This document shows positions 10,495 through 19,620 of a stretch of 64,000 nt of DNA, piece by piece. A program made the translations under genes and the position numbers. Position 1 is the first letter of the stretch. Each line of letters starts with the position of its first letter. Source of the stretch: Acidimicrobiaceae bacterium (lineage in GTDB: Bacteria > Actinomycetota > Acidimicrobiia > Acidimicrobiales > RAAP-2); NCBI GenBank assembly GCA_947456245.1, contig CANGPS010000001.1, forward strand, positions 1 to 64,000, written 5' to 3'. The notes under the pieces were generated by a model that made no database searches, was not told where the DNA came from, and saw only the letters and a program-made list of their open reading frames with translations.

Positions 10495-12216
10495 CTATGC
10501 CGTGGTGACCGAGGTGGTGTCGGCGCCCGAGCGAATGACGGAGCCGGGGAGCGCCCCGGTGGGGGTGCCGTCCACGATGATCTCCGTGCCGCCGACGAGC
10601 ACCCGGACCACGCCGATCGAGGCGGCGAAGAGTCGGGGGGATCCGCCGGGCAGGTCCTCGACGAGGCGGGCGGGCTCGGAGGCGATCGTGGTCGGATCGA
10701 AGATCACGAGGTCGGCGTGGGCGCCCTCGCGCACCACGCCGCGATCGGTCAGCCCGAAGAGCTCCGCCGGGTCTGAGGTCATCATGCGGACGGCCTCCTC
10801 GACGGGGATCAGCTTGCGACCGTGGAGGCAGTCGCCGAGGAAGGAGGTGGGGTAGTTGGTGCCGCACATGCGGTCGAGGTGCGCACCTGCGTCGGAGCCG
10901 CCGATCATCACCCGCGGGTCCCGCCAGACCTTCACCCGGGCCTGCCAGGTGGCGTCGTCGGTATCGGTGGCCTTGGGCCACAGCACCGTGCGCAGGTCGT
11001 CGGCGATGACGATGTCGAGCAGGGTGTCGAAGTCGGACTTGCCGAGCTCGGAGGCGATCGAGGCGACGTCGCGCCACTCGTACTGGGCGTTCTCCTCGCA
11101 GAAGGTGTCGCCGATGATGTAACTGCCCCATCGGGCCACGTGGCGGAAGACGCCGGCGTCCTTCGAGTTGCCCAGCTCGAGCAACTCGGCGCGCACCGCG
11201 GGGTCCTTGAGCTTCTCGATGCGCTCCTCGACCGGGAGGTTCATCACGTCGCCGTAGCCCGGGATCAGGAAGATGGCGCAGAAGTTCCGGAAGCTCATGT
11301 TCATCGGGACCACGGTGGGCATCGTGAGGGCCACGATGCGGCCGCCCTTCTCTGCGGCCGCATCGGCGGCGGCGAGCTGGTGGGCGATCTTGTCCTCGTC
11401 GCGCTGGTTGACGGTCAGCACGTTCCAGTTCAGCGGGCGGTTGGCAGCGGCCGACATGTCGGCCATGAGGTCCACCTCCTCATCGGAGAAGTTGTCGAGG
11501 CAGCCCGAGGTGATGTACTCGAGCGTGGTTCCCTCGTGTCGGGAGACCTCCTCGCAGAAGGCCAGCATCTCCCGGCGGTCGGCGAACTTCGAGTTGATGG
11601 GTCGACCCTCGCCGTCGGAGTGGGTCCGAGACTGGCTGGACGAGAACCCGAGGCCGCCGGCCGCGATCGACTCGGCCAGCAGGGCCCGCATCGCCTCGAT
11701 CTCCTCGTCGGTGGCGACCTCAGCATGCCGATCGTCGCCCATCACCTTCCGCCGCAGCGCGCAGTGGCCGACCAGGAACCCGGCATTGACGCCGAGCTTG
11801 CCCTCGAGGCGGTCCAGGTACTCGCCGAAGGACTCCCAGTTCCACGGGACGCCCTCCTCGAGGGCGATCAGCGGCATGCCCTCGACCTTGGCCATCATCC
11901 GGCTGATGTAGCCGGCATCCTCGGGTGCCACGGGGGCGAGGGTGAAGCCGCAGTTGCCGCCGATGATGGTGGTCACGCCGTGGAGGTTTGAGGGCGAGGC
12001 CGTCGGGTCCCAGAACAGCTGGGCGTCGTAGTGGGTGTGCGGGTCGATGACACCGGGCATCACCATCAGGCCGGTCGCGTCGATCTCCTGAGCCCCCTGG
12101 TCCTCGACGACCCCGAGGGCGACGATGCGGCCGTCGGCCACACCGACATCGGCGACGAAGCCGGCTGCACCGGTCCCGTCGATCACCGTGGCGTTCCTGA
12201 TCACGTAGTCGAGCAT
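10495..12216 (-). CDS. Amidohydrolase family / N-acyl-D-amino-acid deacylase-like
   Basis: MLDYVIRNATVIDGTGAAGFVADVGVADGRIVALG...VMPGVIDPHTHYDAQLFWDP...GGSDAGAHLDRMCGTNYPTSFL. Confidence 0.88.
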   Translation of the reverse strand: MLDYVIRNATVIDGTGAAGFVADVGVADGRIVALGVVEDQGAQEIDATGLMVMPGVIDPHTHYDAQLFWDPTASPSNLHGVTTIIGGNCGFTLAPVAPEDAGYISRMMAKVEGMPLIALEEGVPWNWESFGEYLDRLEGKLGVNAGFLVGHCALRRKVMGDDRHAEVATDEEIEAMRALLAESIAAGGLGFSSSQSRTHSDGEGRPINSKFADRREMLAFCEEVSRHEGTTLEYITSGCLDNFSDEEVDLMADMSAAANRPLNWNVLTVNQRDEDKIAHQLAAADAAAEKGGRIVALTMPTVVPMNMSFRNFCAIFLIPGYGDVMNLPVEERIEKLKDPAVRAELLELGNSKDAGVFRHVARWGSYIIGDTFCEENAQYEWRDVASIASELGKSDFDTLLDIVIADDLRTVLWPKATDTDDATWQARVKVWRDPRVMIGGSDAGAHLDRMCGTNYPTSFLGDCLHGRKLIPVEEAVRMMTSDPAELFGLTDRGVVREGAHADLVIFDPTTIASEPARLVEDLPGGSPRLFAASIGVVRVLVGGTEIIVDGTPTGALPGSVIRSGADTTSVTTA

Positions 12217-12250
12217 CTCGGTCCTCGTTCCTCAGCTGTGTCGGAAAGAT

Positions 12251-12265
12251 CTGACGGACCGTCAG
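12251..12265. promoter_or_regulatory. Operator-like palindrome CTGACGG-A-CCGTCAG in the divergent intergenic region
   Basis: Perfect 7-bp arms; overlaps minus-strand TAAACT (possible -10, 12264-12269) upstream of the amidohydrolase gene. Confidence 0.55.
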
Positions 12266-12378
12266 TTTAGTGACCTGCCGGCACCTGCGGAGGAGGAGGC
12301 GGACTCCGCCTCCGCCGCTGGCGGGTGGGCCACCGCTCTGCGAGGCTCGGGGGAGTCGTCGACCCGAGGAGCCAGACC

Positions 12379-13389
12379 GTGACCACCCCCAACCGCCAGG
12401 TCGTCCTGGCCAACCGCCCCACGGCGAACGTGGATGCCGAGACCTGTGCGCTCGTGACCGCAGAGGTCCCCGAGCTGGCCGAGGGGCAGGCGCTGATCAA
12501 AGTGTCGCATCTGTCGATCGACCCGACCATCCGGACGTGGATGGACGACGCACCGGGGTACCTGCCTCCGATCGGCATCGGCGAGGTCATCCGCTCCGGC
12601 GGTGGTGGCGTGGTGGTCGAGTCTCGCTCCGACCGCTACCAGGTCGGCGACGTGGTGACCGGCATGGTCGGCTGGCAGGAGTACGCCATCGCCGACGAGG
12701 GGATGGGGGCGATGGCCAAGGCACCTGTCGGCATCGACCTGCCGGTGAGCCTCAACGTGCTCGGCATCACGGGCATGACCGCCTACTTCGGCCTGCTCGA
12801 GGTGGGACGGCTCAAGGAGGGCGACACCGTCGTCGTCTCAGGCGCCGCCGGAGCCACGGGCTCCTCGGTGGGCCAGATCGCAAAGATCAAGGGTGCGGGA
12901 GCGGTCGTGGGCATCGCCGGGGGCCCGGCCAAGTGCGCCCAGCTGGTCGAGGAGCTCGGCTTCGACGCCGCCATCGACTACCGGGAGGGAAACGTGTCGC
13001 GGCGCCTTCGCGAGCTGTGCCCGAAGGGTGTCGACCTCTACTTCGACAACGTCGGTGGGGCGATCCTCGACGCGGCGCTGGCCAACCTCGCGATGCGCGG
13101 TCGGGTGGTGCTCTGCGGTGCCATCGCCGGCTACAACGACAAGTCAGCCGCCCCCGGGCCGGCGAACCTCACGTCGCTGATCATCAGGCGGGGATCGATG
13201 GAGGGCTTCATCATCCTCGACTACCTCGGTCGCTGGCCTGAGGCACAGGCCGAGATGGCCGGGTGGCTGGCCGAGGGTCGGCTGGCCCACGCCGAGCACA
13301 TCGTCGACGGCCTCGAGCATGCGCCAGACGCGCTCAATCTGCTCTTCACGGGCGGCAACACCGGCAAGGTGCTGGTCAAGGTCTCGTGA
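12379..13389 (+). CDS. NADP-dependent medium-chain oxidoreductase (zinc-independent MDR, CurA/prostaglandin-reductase-like)
   Basis: TPNRQVVLANRPTANV...HLSIDPTIRTWMDDAPGYLPPIGIGEVIRSGGGGVVVES...VVSGAAGATGSSVGQIAKIKGAGAVVGIAGG. GTG start at 12379 chosen. Confidence 0.88.
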   Translation: MTTPNRQVVLANRPTANVDAETCALVTAEVPELAEGQALIKVSHLSIDPTIRTWMDDAPGYLPPIGIGEVIRSGGGGVVVESRSDRYQVGDVVTGMVGWQEYAIADEGMGAMAKAPVGIDLPVSLNVLGITGMTAYFGLLEVGRLKEGDTVVVSGAAGATGSSVGQIAKIKGAGAVVGIAGGPAKCAQLVEELGFDAAIDYREGNVSRRLRELCPKGVDLYFDNVGGAILDAALANLAMRGRVVLCGAIAGYNDKSAAPGPANLTSLIIRRGSMEGFIILDYLGRWPEAQAEMAGWLAEGRLAHAEHIVDGLEHAPDALNLLFTGGNTGKVLVKVS

Positions 13390-13446
13390 CCGTGGGTGGT
13401 GGGCGCCGACCCACCACCGCACCCGGATCCAGAGGATGATGGACCG

Positions 13447-14685
13447 ATGAGGCGCCTCCAGGGGATCACCGGGACCGTGATCGCCGTGGCCGTCGTCGCC
13501 ATGGCGGCCGGCTACGGGCAGTTCGGTGCCGTGTCGGCACTGGGCCAGGTGGCCACCGCCTTCGGGCACCCGGTCCACGCCGGGACGGTCGCCGAGGAGG
13601 CCGGCCTCTCGGGAGCCGCTCTCGGCGCCGGCCTCGCCATCCTCCGCCTCGCCTCGATGCTCGGGCAGCCCCTGGCCGCCGCCGCCGATCGGCTCGGCCG
13701 CCGCCGCACGCTCATCGGGTGGTCGCTGGTGGGCCTGGGAGTCACCCTGCTGGCGGCGCTCAGCCCCTCGTACTGGTGGTTCGTGGCCATCTTCGCCGTC
13801 GGCCGACCCTTCCTGTCGGCCGCCGCTGCCCTCGGCCACGTCGTGACCGCAGAGCTCACCGCGCCTGAGAACCGGGCCAGGGCGCTGAGCGTCGTGGCCG
13901 CCGGCTACGGGCTCGGAGCGGGGCTCAACGCCCTGCTCCACTCGGCGCTGCGAGGGGTGGCGGGCTTCCGCGTCCTGTTCCTGACCTGTGCCGTCCCCTT
14001 CGCGGTCGTGGTGGTCCTCGCCCGCAGGGTCCCGGAGCCCACCTCGCTCACCCGGGACTCGACCGAGGAGCGGCCGAGGTTCGGCTGGGTCGAGCGGGGG
14101 TCGACCGGCCGGCTGCTCGTGGTGATGGGCCTGATCTTCGCCACCTCGCTGACCTCGGCGCCGGCGTCGAGCTTCGTGTTCGTCTACGCCGAGAACGTCA
14201 CGCACCTCCCCAAGGGGGTCGAGAGCGCCATGATCGTGGCGGCGGCCATCACCGGGCTGCTGGGCCTCGTCCTAGGCCGTCGATCGGCGGACCACCTCGG
14301 ACGCCGTCCCTCTGTGGCCATCGGGGCGACGGGTGTTGGCCTCGCAGCCATCCTGCTCTACTCTGGCAGCCAGGCAGCCGTGGTCCTCGGCTACCTGCTC
14401 GCCGTCCTCGCCACCGGCTTCGTGGCACCCGCAGGCACGGCGCTGCCCAACGAGCTGTTCCCGACGTCCGTCCGGGCATCGGTGGCGGGGTGGGTCATCG
14501 TGGCCTCGGTGCTCGGGGCGATCGTCGGCCTCCTCGTGTTCGGGCTGATCGCCGACTCGACCGGCTCGTTCGAGACCGCCGCGCTGGTCGTGGCGGCCCC
14601 CATCGTCGCCGTGCTCGCCCTGGTCGGTCGGGTGCCTGAGACCAAGGGCACCTCGCTGGTCGGCACGATGGGTGCCGGCGCGTGA
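13447..14685 (+). CDS. MFS transporter
   Basis: Multiple TM segments; PLAAAADRLGRRRTLIGWSL and GRRSADHLGRRPSVAIGA loops; C-terminal VPETKG. Confidence 0.88.
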   Translation: MRRLQGITGTVIAVAVVAMAAGYGQFGAVSALGQVATAFGHPVHAGTVAEEAGLSGAALGAGLAILRLASMLGQPLAAAADRLGRRRTLIGWSLVGLGVTLLAALSPSYWWFVAIFAVGRPFLSAAAALGHVVTAELTAPENRARALSVVAAGYGLGAGLNALLHSALRGVAGFRVLFLTCAVPFAVVVVLARRVPEPTSLTRDSTEERPRFGWVERGSTGRLLVVMGLIFATSLTSAPASSFVFVYAENVTHLPKGVESAMIVAAAITGLLGLVLGRRSADHLGRRPSVAIGATGVGLAAILLYSGSQAAVVLGYLLAVLATGFVAPAGTALPNELFPTSVRASVAGWVIVASVLGAIVGLLVFGLIADSTGSFETAALVVAAPIVAVLALVGRVPETKGTSLVGTMGAGA

Positions 14686-14695
14686 GACTGGAGCC

Positions 14696-15055
14696 ATGAC
14701 GATCCACGAGATGCACCCTCCGGCCAAGGCCCGCCAGGTCGACCTCAGCGCTCCGGTCACCGCGCCGTCGACGGACGCCAGCCGCTCGATCGGCTCGATC
14801 GACTCCTATCGCTCGATCGGCTCGATCGACTCCTATCGCTCGATCGGCTCGGTCGGCAGCGTCCTGAGCATCGGCTCGGTGGGCAGCGCCCTGTCCATCG
14901 GTTCGGTCGGCTCCTTCTGCTCGATCGGCTCCGTCGGCAGCGCCTTCTCCATCGGGTCGCTGGGTGCCTTCGCCTCGCTGCTGTCGGTGGGCGGCACGTT
15001 CGGCATCCTGGCGATCGGTGGGCGACGCCTTCTGGCGGCTCAGCGCCGACGCTGA
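14696..15055 (+). CDS. Small protein of tandem nonapeptide SIGS[I/V][D/G]Sxx repeats with C-terminal hydrophobic segment and basic tail
   Basis: MTIHEMHPPAKARQVDLSAPVTAPSTDASR-SIGSIDSYR-SIGSIDSYR-SIGSVGSVL-SIGSVGSALS-type repeats-...-SIGSLGAFASLLSVGGTFGILAIGGRRLLAAQRRR; ATG 14696 with GGAG upstream. Confidence 0.75.
   Translation: MTIHEMHPPAKARQVDLSAPVTAPSTDASRSIGSIDSYRSIGSIDSYRSIGSVGSVLSIGSVGSALSIGSVGSFCSIGSVGSAFSIGSLGAFASLLSVGGTFGILAIGGRRLLAAQRRR
14783..14836 (+). repeat. Two exact tandem 27-nt copies (CGCTCGATCGGCTCGATCGACTCCTAT) beginning a longer degenerate 27-nt array to ~14970
   Basis: Read directly at 14783-14809 and 14810-14836. Confidence 0.9.
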
Positions 15056-16587
15056 AGGCGACGGAACATCGGCCCCTGGGTCTTGATGAGCTTCGGGAAC
15101 TCGGCGTAGAGGCGGTCGTAGACGGCTGCGGTCTCGGGATCCGGGTCGAAGCGCTCAGCGATCTCGACGAGGCCGGGGATTGACGCATCGTCGACGACGC
15201 CCAGGGTGCGCCCGGCGAGCAGGGCCGCCCCGCGCAGCTGGGCGACCATCGGTTCGGCCACCTGCTCGATGGGTCGGCCCATCACGTCGGCGTGGATCTG
15301 GCACCACAGCCGTGACCGTGCTCCGCCACCGATGATCCGGAGGGGGGTGAGCGTGCGTCCGGCGAAGCGGTCCACGTACTCGGCGAGCCACCGGCTGTTG
15401 TAGGCGACCCCCTCGAGGACGGAGCGGATCAGGTCGGCTCGGGTGGTGGTGAGCGAGACGTTGTGGAACCCGCCGCGGGCGGAGTGGCTCTCGACCGGGG
15501 AGCGCTCTCCGGCGAGCCATGGCGTGAAGATGACCGACCCCGAGCCCGCCGGCGCCGAGGCGGCCTCGGCGCACAGGGCGTCGAAGTCGATCGGGGCGGG
15601 GAGACCAAGACCACCGGCGAACCACTCGAGGGCCTTGGCCCCGATCTCGTGGTTGTTGACGATCAGGTAGGAGGTCTGATCGAGGCCCGGCATCGTGGCG
15701 ATGGAGTGGAGGATGTCGGTCTTCTTCGCCGCGTGGGGGGCGGAGATCCACGAGGTGGTCGACAGGGCCAGGTGTCCGGGTCCGCCGAGCTCGGTGGTGC
15801 CGGTCCCGAGGGCGGCCGCGTGGAGGTCGGGGACCCCTGCGAGGACCGGCGTGCCCTCGGGGACGCCGGTGGCCCGGGCGGCGGCGGTGGTCACGCCGCC
15901 GATGATCGAGCCGAAGGCCACGAGCTCAGGCAGCAGGTGGTCGTCGATCCCGAGCACCTTGAGCAGCGCCGGGTCGTAGGACATCCGGTCGAGTGCACGG
16001 TTGTCGGTCAGCCAGGACCCGAACATCGAGGCATGGGTGGCCCTCGCCTCGCCGCAGAAGCGCATGGCGAGGTAGTCGACCGGCTCGAGCAGGTGCGAGG
16101 CGGCAGCGACGACCTCCGACCGGTCGTGCAGCAGGTGGAGGAGGCCCCCCGCCCCATCGGCGCCCGACGGGCTGGGCGCACCACCGGTGGTGCGCACGAA
16201 CCGGAGCACGGCACTGGGCCGATAGCCAGCCACCCGGCCGCCGATGAGCCGCCGGGTGTGCTTCCCGCCGCGCATGTCGCTCCACAGGATGCACTCGGCA
16301 ACCGGGCTGCCTTCGGCGTCCACCGGCACGATCGAGGCGTACTGCCCGCTGACGACGACCGCAGCGATGGTCTCGGCGCCGATCTCGTTGAGCAGGGTCG
16401 AGGACATCCCGGCGATGAGATCCCACCAGAGCTGGGCATCCTGGGTGGCGGCGCCACCGGCACCGTGATGGGTTGTGAGCTGAGCCTGGCGGCTGGCGAG
16501 GAGCCGGCCACCGAGCGAGGCGATGCCGACCTTGAGACCGGTCGTCCCGAGGTCGACGACCAGGCAGAGGTCCTCAGCCGTGGCCAT
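15040..16587 (-). CDS. FGGY-family carbohydrate kinase (xylulokinase-like)
   Basis: MATAEDLCLVVDLGTTGLKVGIASLGGRLL...VVVSGQYASIVPVD...ILWSDMRGGKHTRRLIGG...RIIGGGARSRLWCQIHADVMGRPIEQVAEP. Start ATG at 16587 shares one nt with the upstream stop. Confidence 0.88.
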   Translation of the reverse strand: MATAEDLCLVVDLGTTGLKVGIASLGGRLLASRQAQLTTHHGAGGAATQDAQLWWDLIAGMSSTLLNEIGAETIAAVVVSGQYASIVPVDAEGSPVAECILWSDMRGGKHTRRLIGGRVAGYRPSAVLRFVRTTGGAPSPSGADGAGGLLHLLHDRSEVVAAASHLLEPVDYLAMRFCGEARATHASMFGSWLTDNRALDRMSYDPALLKVLGIDDHLLPELVAFGSIIGGVTTAAARATGVPEGTPVLAGVPDLHAAALGTGTTELGGPGHLALSTTSWISAPHAAKKTDILHSIATMPGLDQTSYLIVNNHEIGAKALEWFAGGLGLPAPIDFDALCAEAASAPAGSGSVIFTPWLAGERSPVESHSARGGFHNVSLTTTRADLIRSVLEGVAYNSRWLAEYVDRFAGRTLTPLRIIGGGARSRLWCQIHADVMGRPIEQVAEPMVAQLRGAALLAGRTLGVVDDASIPGLVEIAERFDPDPETAAVYDRLYAEFPKLIKTQGPMFRRLQRRR

Positions 16588-17975
16588 CAGCCTGCGGCAC
16601 CGAGCGACTGCTGGGAATCCATCATGTCGGCCATCATCATCCGGATGAACTCGTCGGCCTCGTCCGTCATCCCGCCGGACACCCCGCCGTAGACGGCGGA
16701 TGACTGGGCTGGCTCGCCTGCATGCTCGCGGGCATAGGCGACGGCGTCGTCGAGGTCGGCGTCGAAGGCCTCGGCTACGCCGGGCTGGGTCTGGGGTCGG
16801 GTGACCGCCATGTGGAGGGCGTTGGGATACTGCTGGCCGTTCAGCCGCCATCCCCTCGTCCGGAGGAAGTCGTTGACGTGGTAGACGTCGAAGTCGTCCG
16901 ACGTGAACGAGAACAGGAACGTCGGGCTCCCGAGGATGCGCAGCTCAGGGTGCCGGCCGACCGAGGCCCGCATGGCGGCGGCGGTGCGGAAGATGGCCTC
17001 GGCGTACCTCAGGTAGCCCGATCGACCGAGGCTGACCATCGAGGCCCAGGTGGCGGCCAGCAGGCCGCCTGACCGGCTGCCCTCGATGCCCGGGGAGCAG
17101 TACTTCCCGCCCGACCAGTCGGTGAGGTAGAAGTACTGGGCGTTGCGCAGGGCCTTGTCGCGGAAGGCGAGGACCGAGGTCCCTTTGAAGGCGTAGCCGT
17201 ACTTGTGGGTGTCGGCCGAGATCGTGGTCACGCCGGGGACGCTGAAGTCGAAGGCCGGGATCGGCTCGCCGAGCTCGCGGCCGAACGGCAGGATGAACCC
17301 CCCGAGGCAGCCGTCGACGTGGAGACCCACCCCGGCTGAGAGCGCCACCTGGCCGAGCTCGGAGATGGGGTCGACGGTCCCGTAGCCGTAGTTGCAGGCT
17401 GAGCCGATGATGGCGATCGTCTCCGCGTCGATGGCGGCGGCGACGTCCTCGGGCCGCACGGTCGTCGTGACCGGATCGACAGGGACGGTGACGACCTCGA
17501 GGTCGTAGAGGTGGCAGGCCTTGTTGAAGGCCGGGTGGGCGGTCTCGGGCTTGATCACCTTGAGCCGACCAGACCGCCCCTCCGCCCGCGCCGCTTCGCG
17601 GTAGGCGAGCATGGCGTGGCTGATCGAGCCGCTGCCGCCGGTGGTGATGAGGCCGACGGGCTCGGTCTCGGTGACGGCACCCGCACCGAGCATGTCGAGC
17701 GTCATGGCGATGACCTCAGCCTCCATCTTCGTGGCGCTCGGGCACATGTCGCGCTGGAGGATGTTGACGTGGGCGAACCTCGAGAAGGCCTCGGCCATGA
17801 AGTCGTAGTGGTCGTGATCGCCGCAGTACATGGTCCCGGAGCACTTGCCGACCTCCCAGGTGGGGTCCTCGGCCTCCGCCATGGCGGCGAGCTCGGCGAG
17901 CACCTCGCTGCGGTCCCGCCCCTCGGCGGGGAGGGTCCGGTTGACGGCGAATCGGTCGCTGTAGGGGACGGCCAT
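16587..17975 (-). CDS. PLP-dependent decarboxylase, sphingosine-1-phosphate-lyase-like
   Basis: GLHVDGCLGGFILPFGRELG and SADTHKYGYAFKGTSVLAFR (PLP-lysine motif of the S1P lyase family); start MAVPYSDRF at 17975. Confidence 0.82.
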   Translation of the reverse strand: MAVPYSDRFAVNRTLPAEGRDRSEVLAELAAMAEAEDPTWEVGKCSGTMYCGDHDHYDFMAEAFSRFAHVNILQRDMCPSATKMEAEVIAMTLDMLGAGAVTETEPVGLITTGGSGSISHAMLAYREAARAEGRSGRLKVIKPETAHPAFNKACHLYDLEVVTVPVDPVTTTVRPEDVAAAIDAETIAIIGSACNYGYGTVDPISELGQVALSAGVGLHVDGCLGGFILPFGRELGEPIPAFDFSVPGVTTISADTHKYGYAFKGTSVLAFRDKALRNAQYFYLTDWSGGKYCSPGIEGSRSGGLLAATWASMVSLGRSGYLRYAEAIFRTAAAMRASVGRHPELRILGSPTFLFSFTSDDFDVYHVNDFLRTRGWRLNGQQYPNALHMAVTRPQTQPGVAEAFDADLDDAVAYAREHAGEPAQSSAVYGGVSGGMTDEADEFIRMMMADMMDSQQSLGAAG

Positions 17976-18061
17976 GGGGCTCCTTGCTCTGTGGTCACCC
18001 GGAACGCCGGGCACGCAGATGATCGTAGGCGTGTCGGTGGCCGCAAGGCCGGGCGAGCCGG

Positions 18062-18880
18062 TCAGCGAAGAGCGAGGGTGGCCACGACGGGGAGGTGGTC
18101 GCTGGCCTGGGCCTGGGCGATCGTGCCGTCGAGGACGCGGAGCCGGTGCCCCACGAGGAGGTGGTCGAGCTGGCTGTGCGGTCGCCAGGTGGGCCAGGTG
18201 GGCCCGATCGCCGCTCGCTGCCAGCCGGGGAGCAGGGCGCGCAGAGGCGGAGACCAGCAGTTCATGTCGCCGCCGAGGACGGTGGCGCCCCGTGCGGCGG
18301 CACGCCCCCCGAGCGTGCGCCCAAGGAGTCGGATCTGACCCGGAGAGCCATGGATCAGGTGCGACATGTGGACGCAGGCGATCTCGACCTCGCCGCCCGG
18401 GGCGGCGATCTGGACCACGAGGACCCGTCGGTGGGCCCGATCACGCCGTCGCCGACCGAGGTCGAGGACGCGGACGGCCCTCACCTCGAGCCGGCTCACG
18501 ATGGCGATGCCCCACGACCCCTCCTCGGCATCGGCGAACCGATCCGAGGCAGCGAGGCGACCGCGGAGCGGGAGCTCGGAGTCCACGTACAGGGCGTGGT
18601 CTCCGTCGAGGAAGGCGCGATGGCGGTGCCAGTCGGACCCGGCCTCCGGGTGCGGCAGCCCGCGTCGGCCGTGGGCCAGGGCCACCTCGTGCACGCTCCC
18701 GCCGACCAGGGTGCCGAGCGATCTCGCCACCGACGAGCCCTCGGCGTCGACCCAGTTCTCCTGGAGCAGGGTGACATCCGCTCCGAGTGAGGCGGCATCG
18801 CCCGCCGCGTCGACGGGGCGGCCCCATGAGTCGACGCCCCCGTGGACGTTGTAGGTCGCTACTGTGAACGCATCGTGCAC
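18062..18880 (-). CDS. Endonuclease/exonuclease/phosphatase family protein
   Basis: VHDAFTVATYNVHGG...DVTLLQENW...GGDMNCWSP...SDHLPVVATLAL. Confidence 0.88.
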   Translation of the reverse strand: MHDAFTVATYNVHGGVDSWGRPVDAAGDAASLGADVTLLQENWVDAEGSSVARSLGTLVGGSVHEVALAHGRRGLPHPEAGSDWHRHRAFLDGDHALYVDSELPLRGRLAASDRFADAEEGSWGIAIVSRLEVRAVRVLDLGRRRRDRAHRRVLVVQIAAPGGEVEIACVHMSHLIHGSPGQIRLLGRTLGGRAAARGATVLGGDMNCWSPPLRALLPGWQRAAIGPTWPTWRPHSQLDHLLVGHRLRVLDGTIAQAQASDHLPVVATLALR

Positions 18881-18948
18881 ACCTCGACGCTACGCCCCTG
18901 CCGACGCCGCATCGCACCACGGAGCCCGCGGCCCGGGACGGCAGCGGC

Positions 18949-19620
18949 GTGAGCGACCTGCTCGGCGGCGACACGCCGCTGACGCGGCTGCGCCGGCTGC
19001 CCGAGAAGGCGGCCTACGACGCCCCGACCATCCACGCCATCCTCGACGCCACATCGGTCTGCCACGTCGCCACCGTCGACGACGGCCAGCCCATCGTCCT
19101 GCCGAGCCTCCACGTCCGCGACGGTGGGAACCTCCTGCTCCACGGGTCTCGGTCGAGCCGGCTCCTGCGGGCCATGGTGGCGGCGGAGTCGGTGTGCTTG
19201 GCGGTGACGCTGGTCGATGGCCTCGTGGTGGCCCGCTCGACCTTCGAGTCGTCGGTGGCCTTCCGGTCCGCCGTGGTGTTCGGTCCCGCTGAGCTGATCG
19301 AGGACCCCGACGAGCGATCGGTGGCGCTCGACCGGCTGATCGACGGCCTCATCCCCGGCCGCTCGGCCGAGGTCCGGGCGTCGAGGCCCGACGAGCTGCG
19401 ACGCACGTCGGTGGTGCGGGTGCGCATCGTCGAGGCATCGGCCAAGATCAGCGCCGGACCTCCCGACGACGACCCGGAGGACGTCCTCGGGGACGCCTGG
19501 GCCGGCGTGGTGCCACTCGAGACCCGCTGGGGTGCTCCGCAGGATGCTCCGGACGGGGCGGTGGGCCGAGGAGAGATCCCGGTGCCCGCCTCGGTTCGCA
19601 ACCTCGAGGGCCGCCTGTGA
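18949..19620 (+). CDS. Pyridoxamine 5'-phosphate oxidase family (flavin-nucleotide-binding) protein
   Basis: AILDATSVCHVATVDDGQPIVLPSLHVRDGGNLLLHGSRSSRLLRAM; start GTG. Confidence 0.82.
   Translation: MSDLLGGDTPLTRLRRLPEKAAYDAPTIHAILDATSVCHVATVDDGQPIVLPSLHVRDGGNLLLHGSRSSRLLRAMVAAESVCLAVTLVDGLVVARSTFESSVAFRSAVVFGPAELIEDPDERSVALDRLIDGLIPGRSAEVRASRPDELRRTSVVRVRIVEASAKISAGPPDDDPEDVLGDAWAGVVPLETRWGAPQDAPDGAVGRGEIPVPASVRNLEGRL

Noticed and set aside
10822-11991. Plus-strand ORF of 389 aa
   Set aside because: Mirror of the amidohydrolase coding strand; no recognisable domain.
14783-14970. 27-nt tandem repeats as a possible CRISPR or VNTR-only element
   Set aside because: Units are contiguous without spacers and stay in frame within an ORF; better explained as a repeat protein.
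15463-16692. Plus-strand ORF of 409 aa
   Set aside because: Antisense to the FGGY kinase, which has strong motifs.
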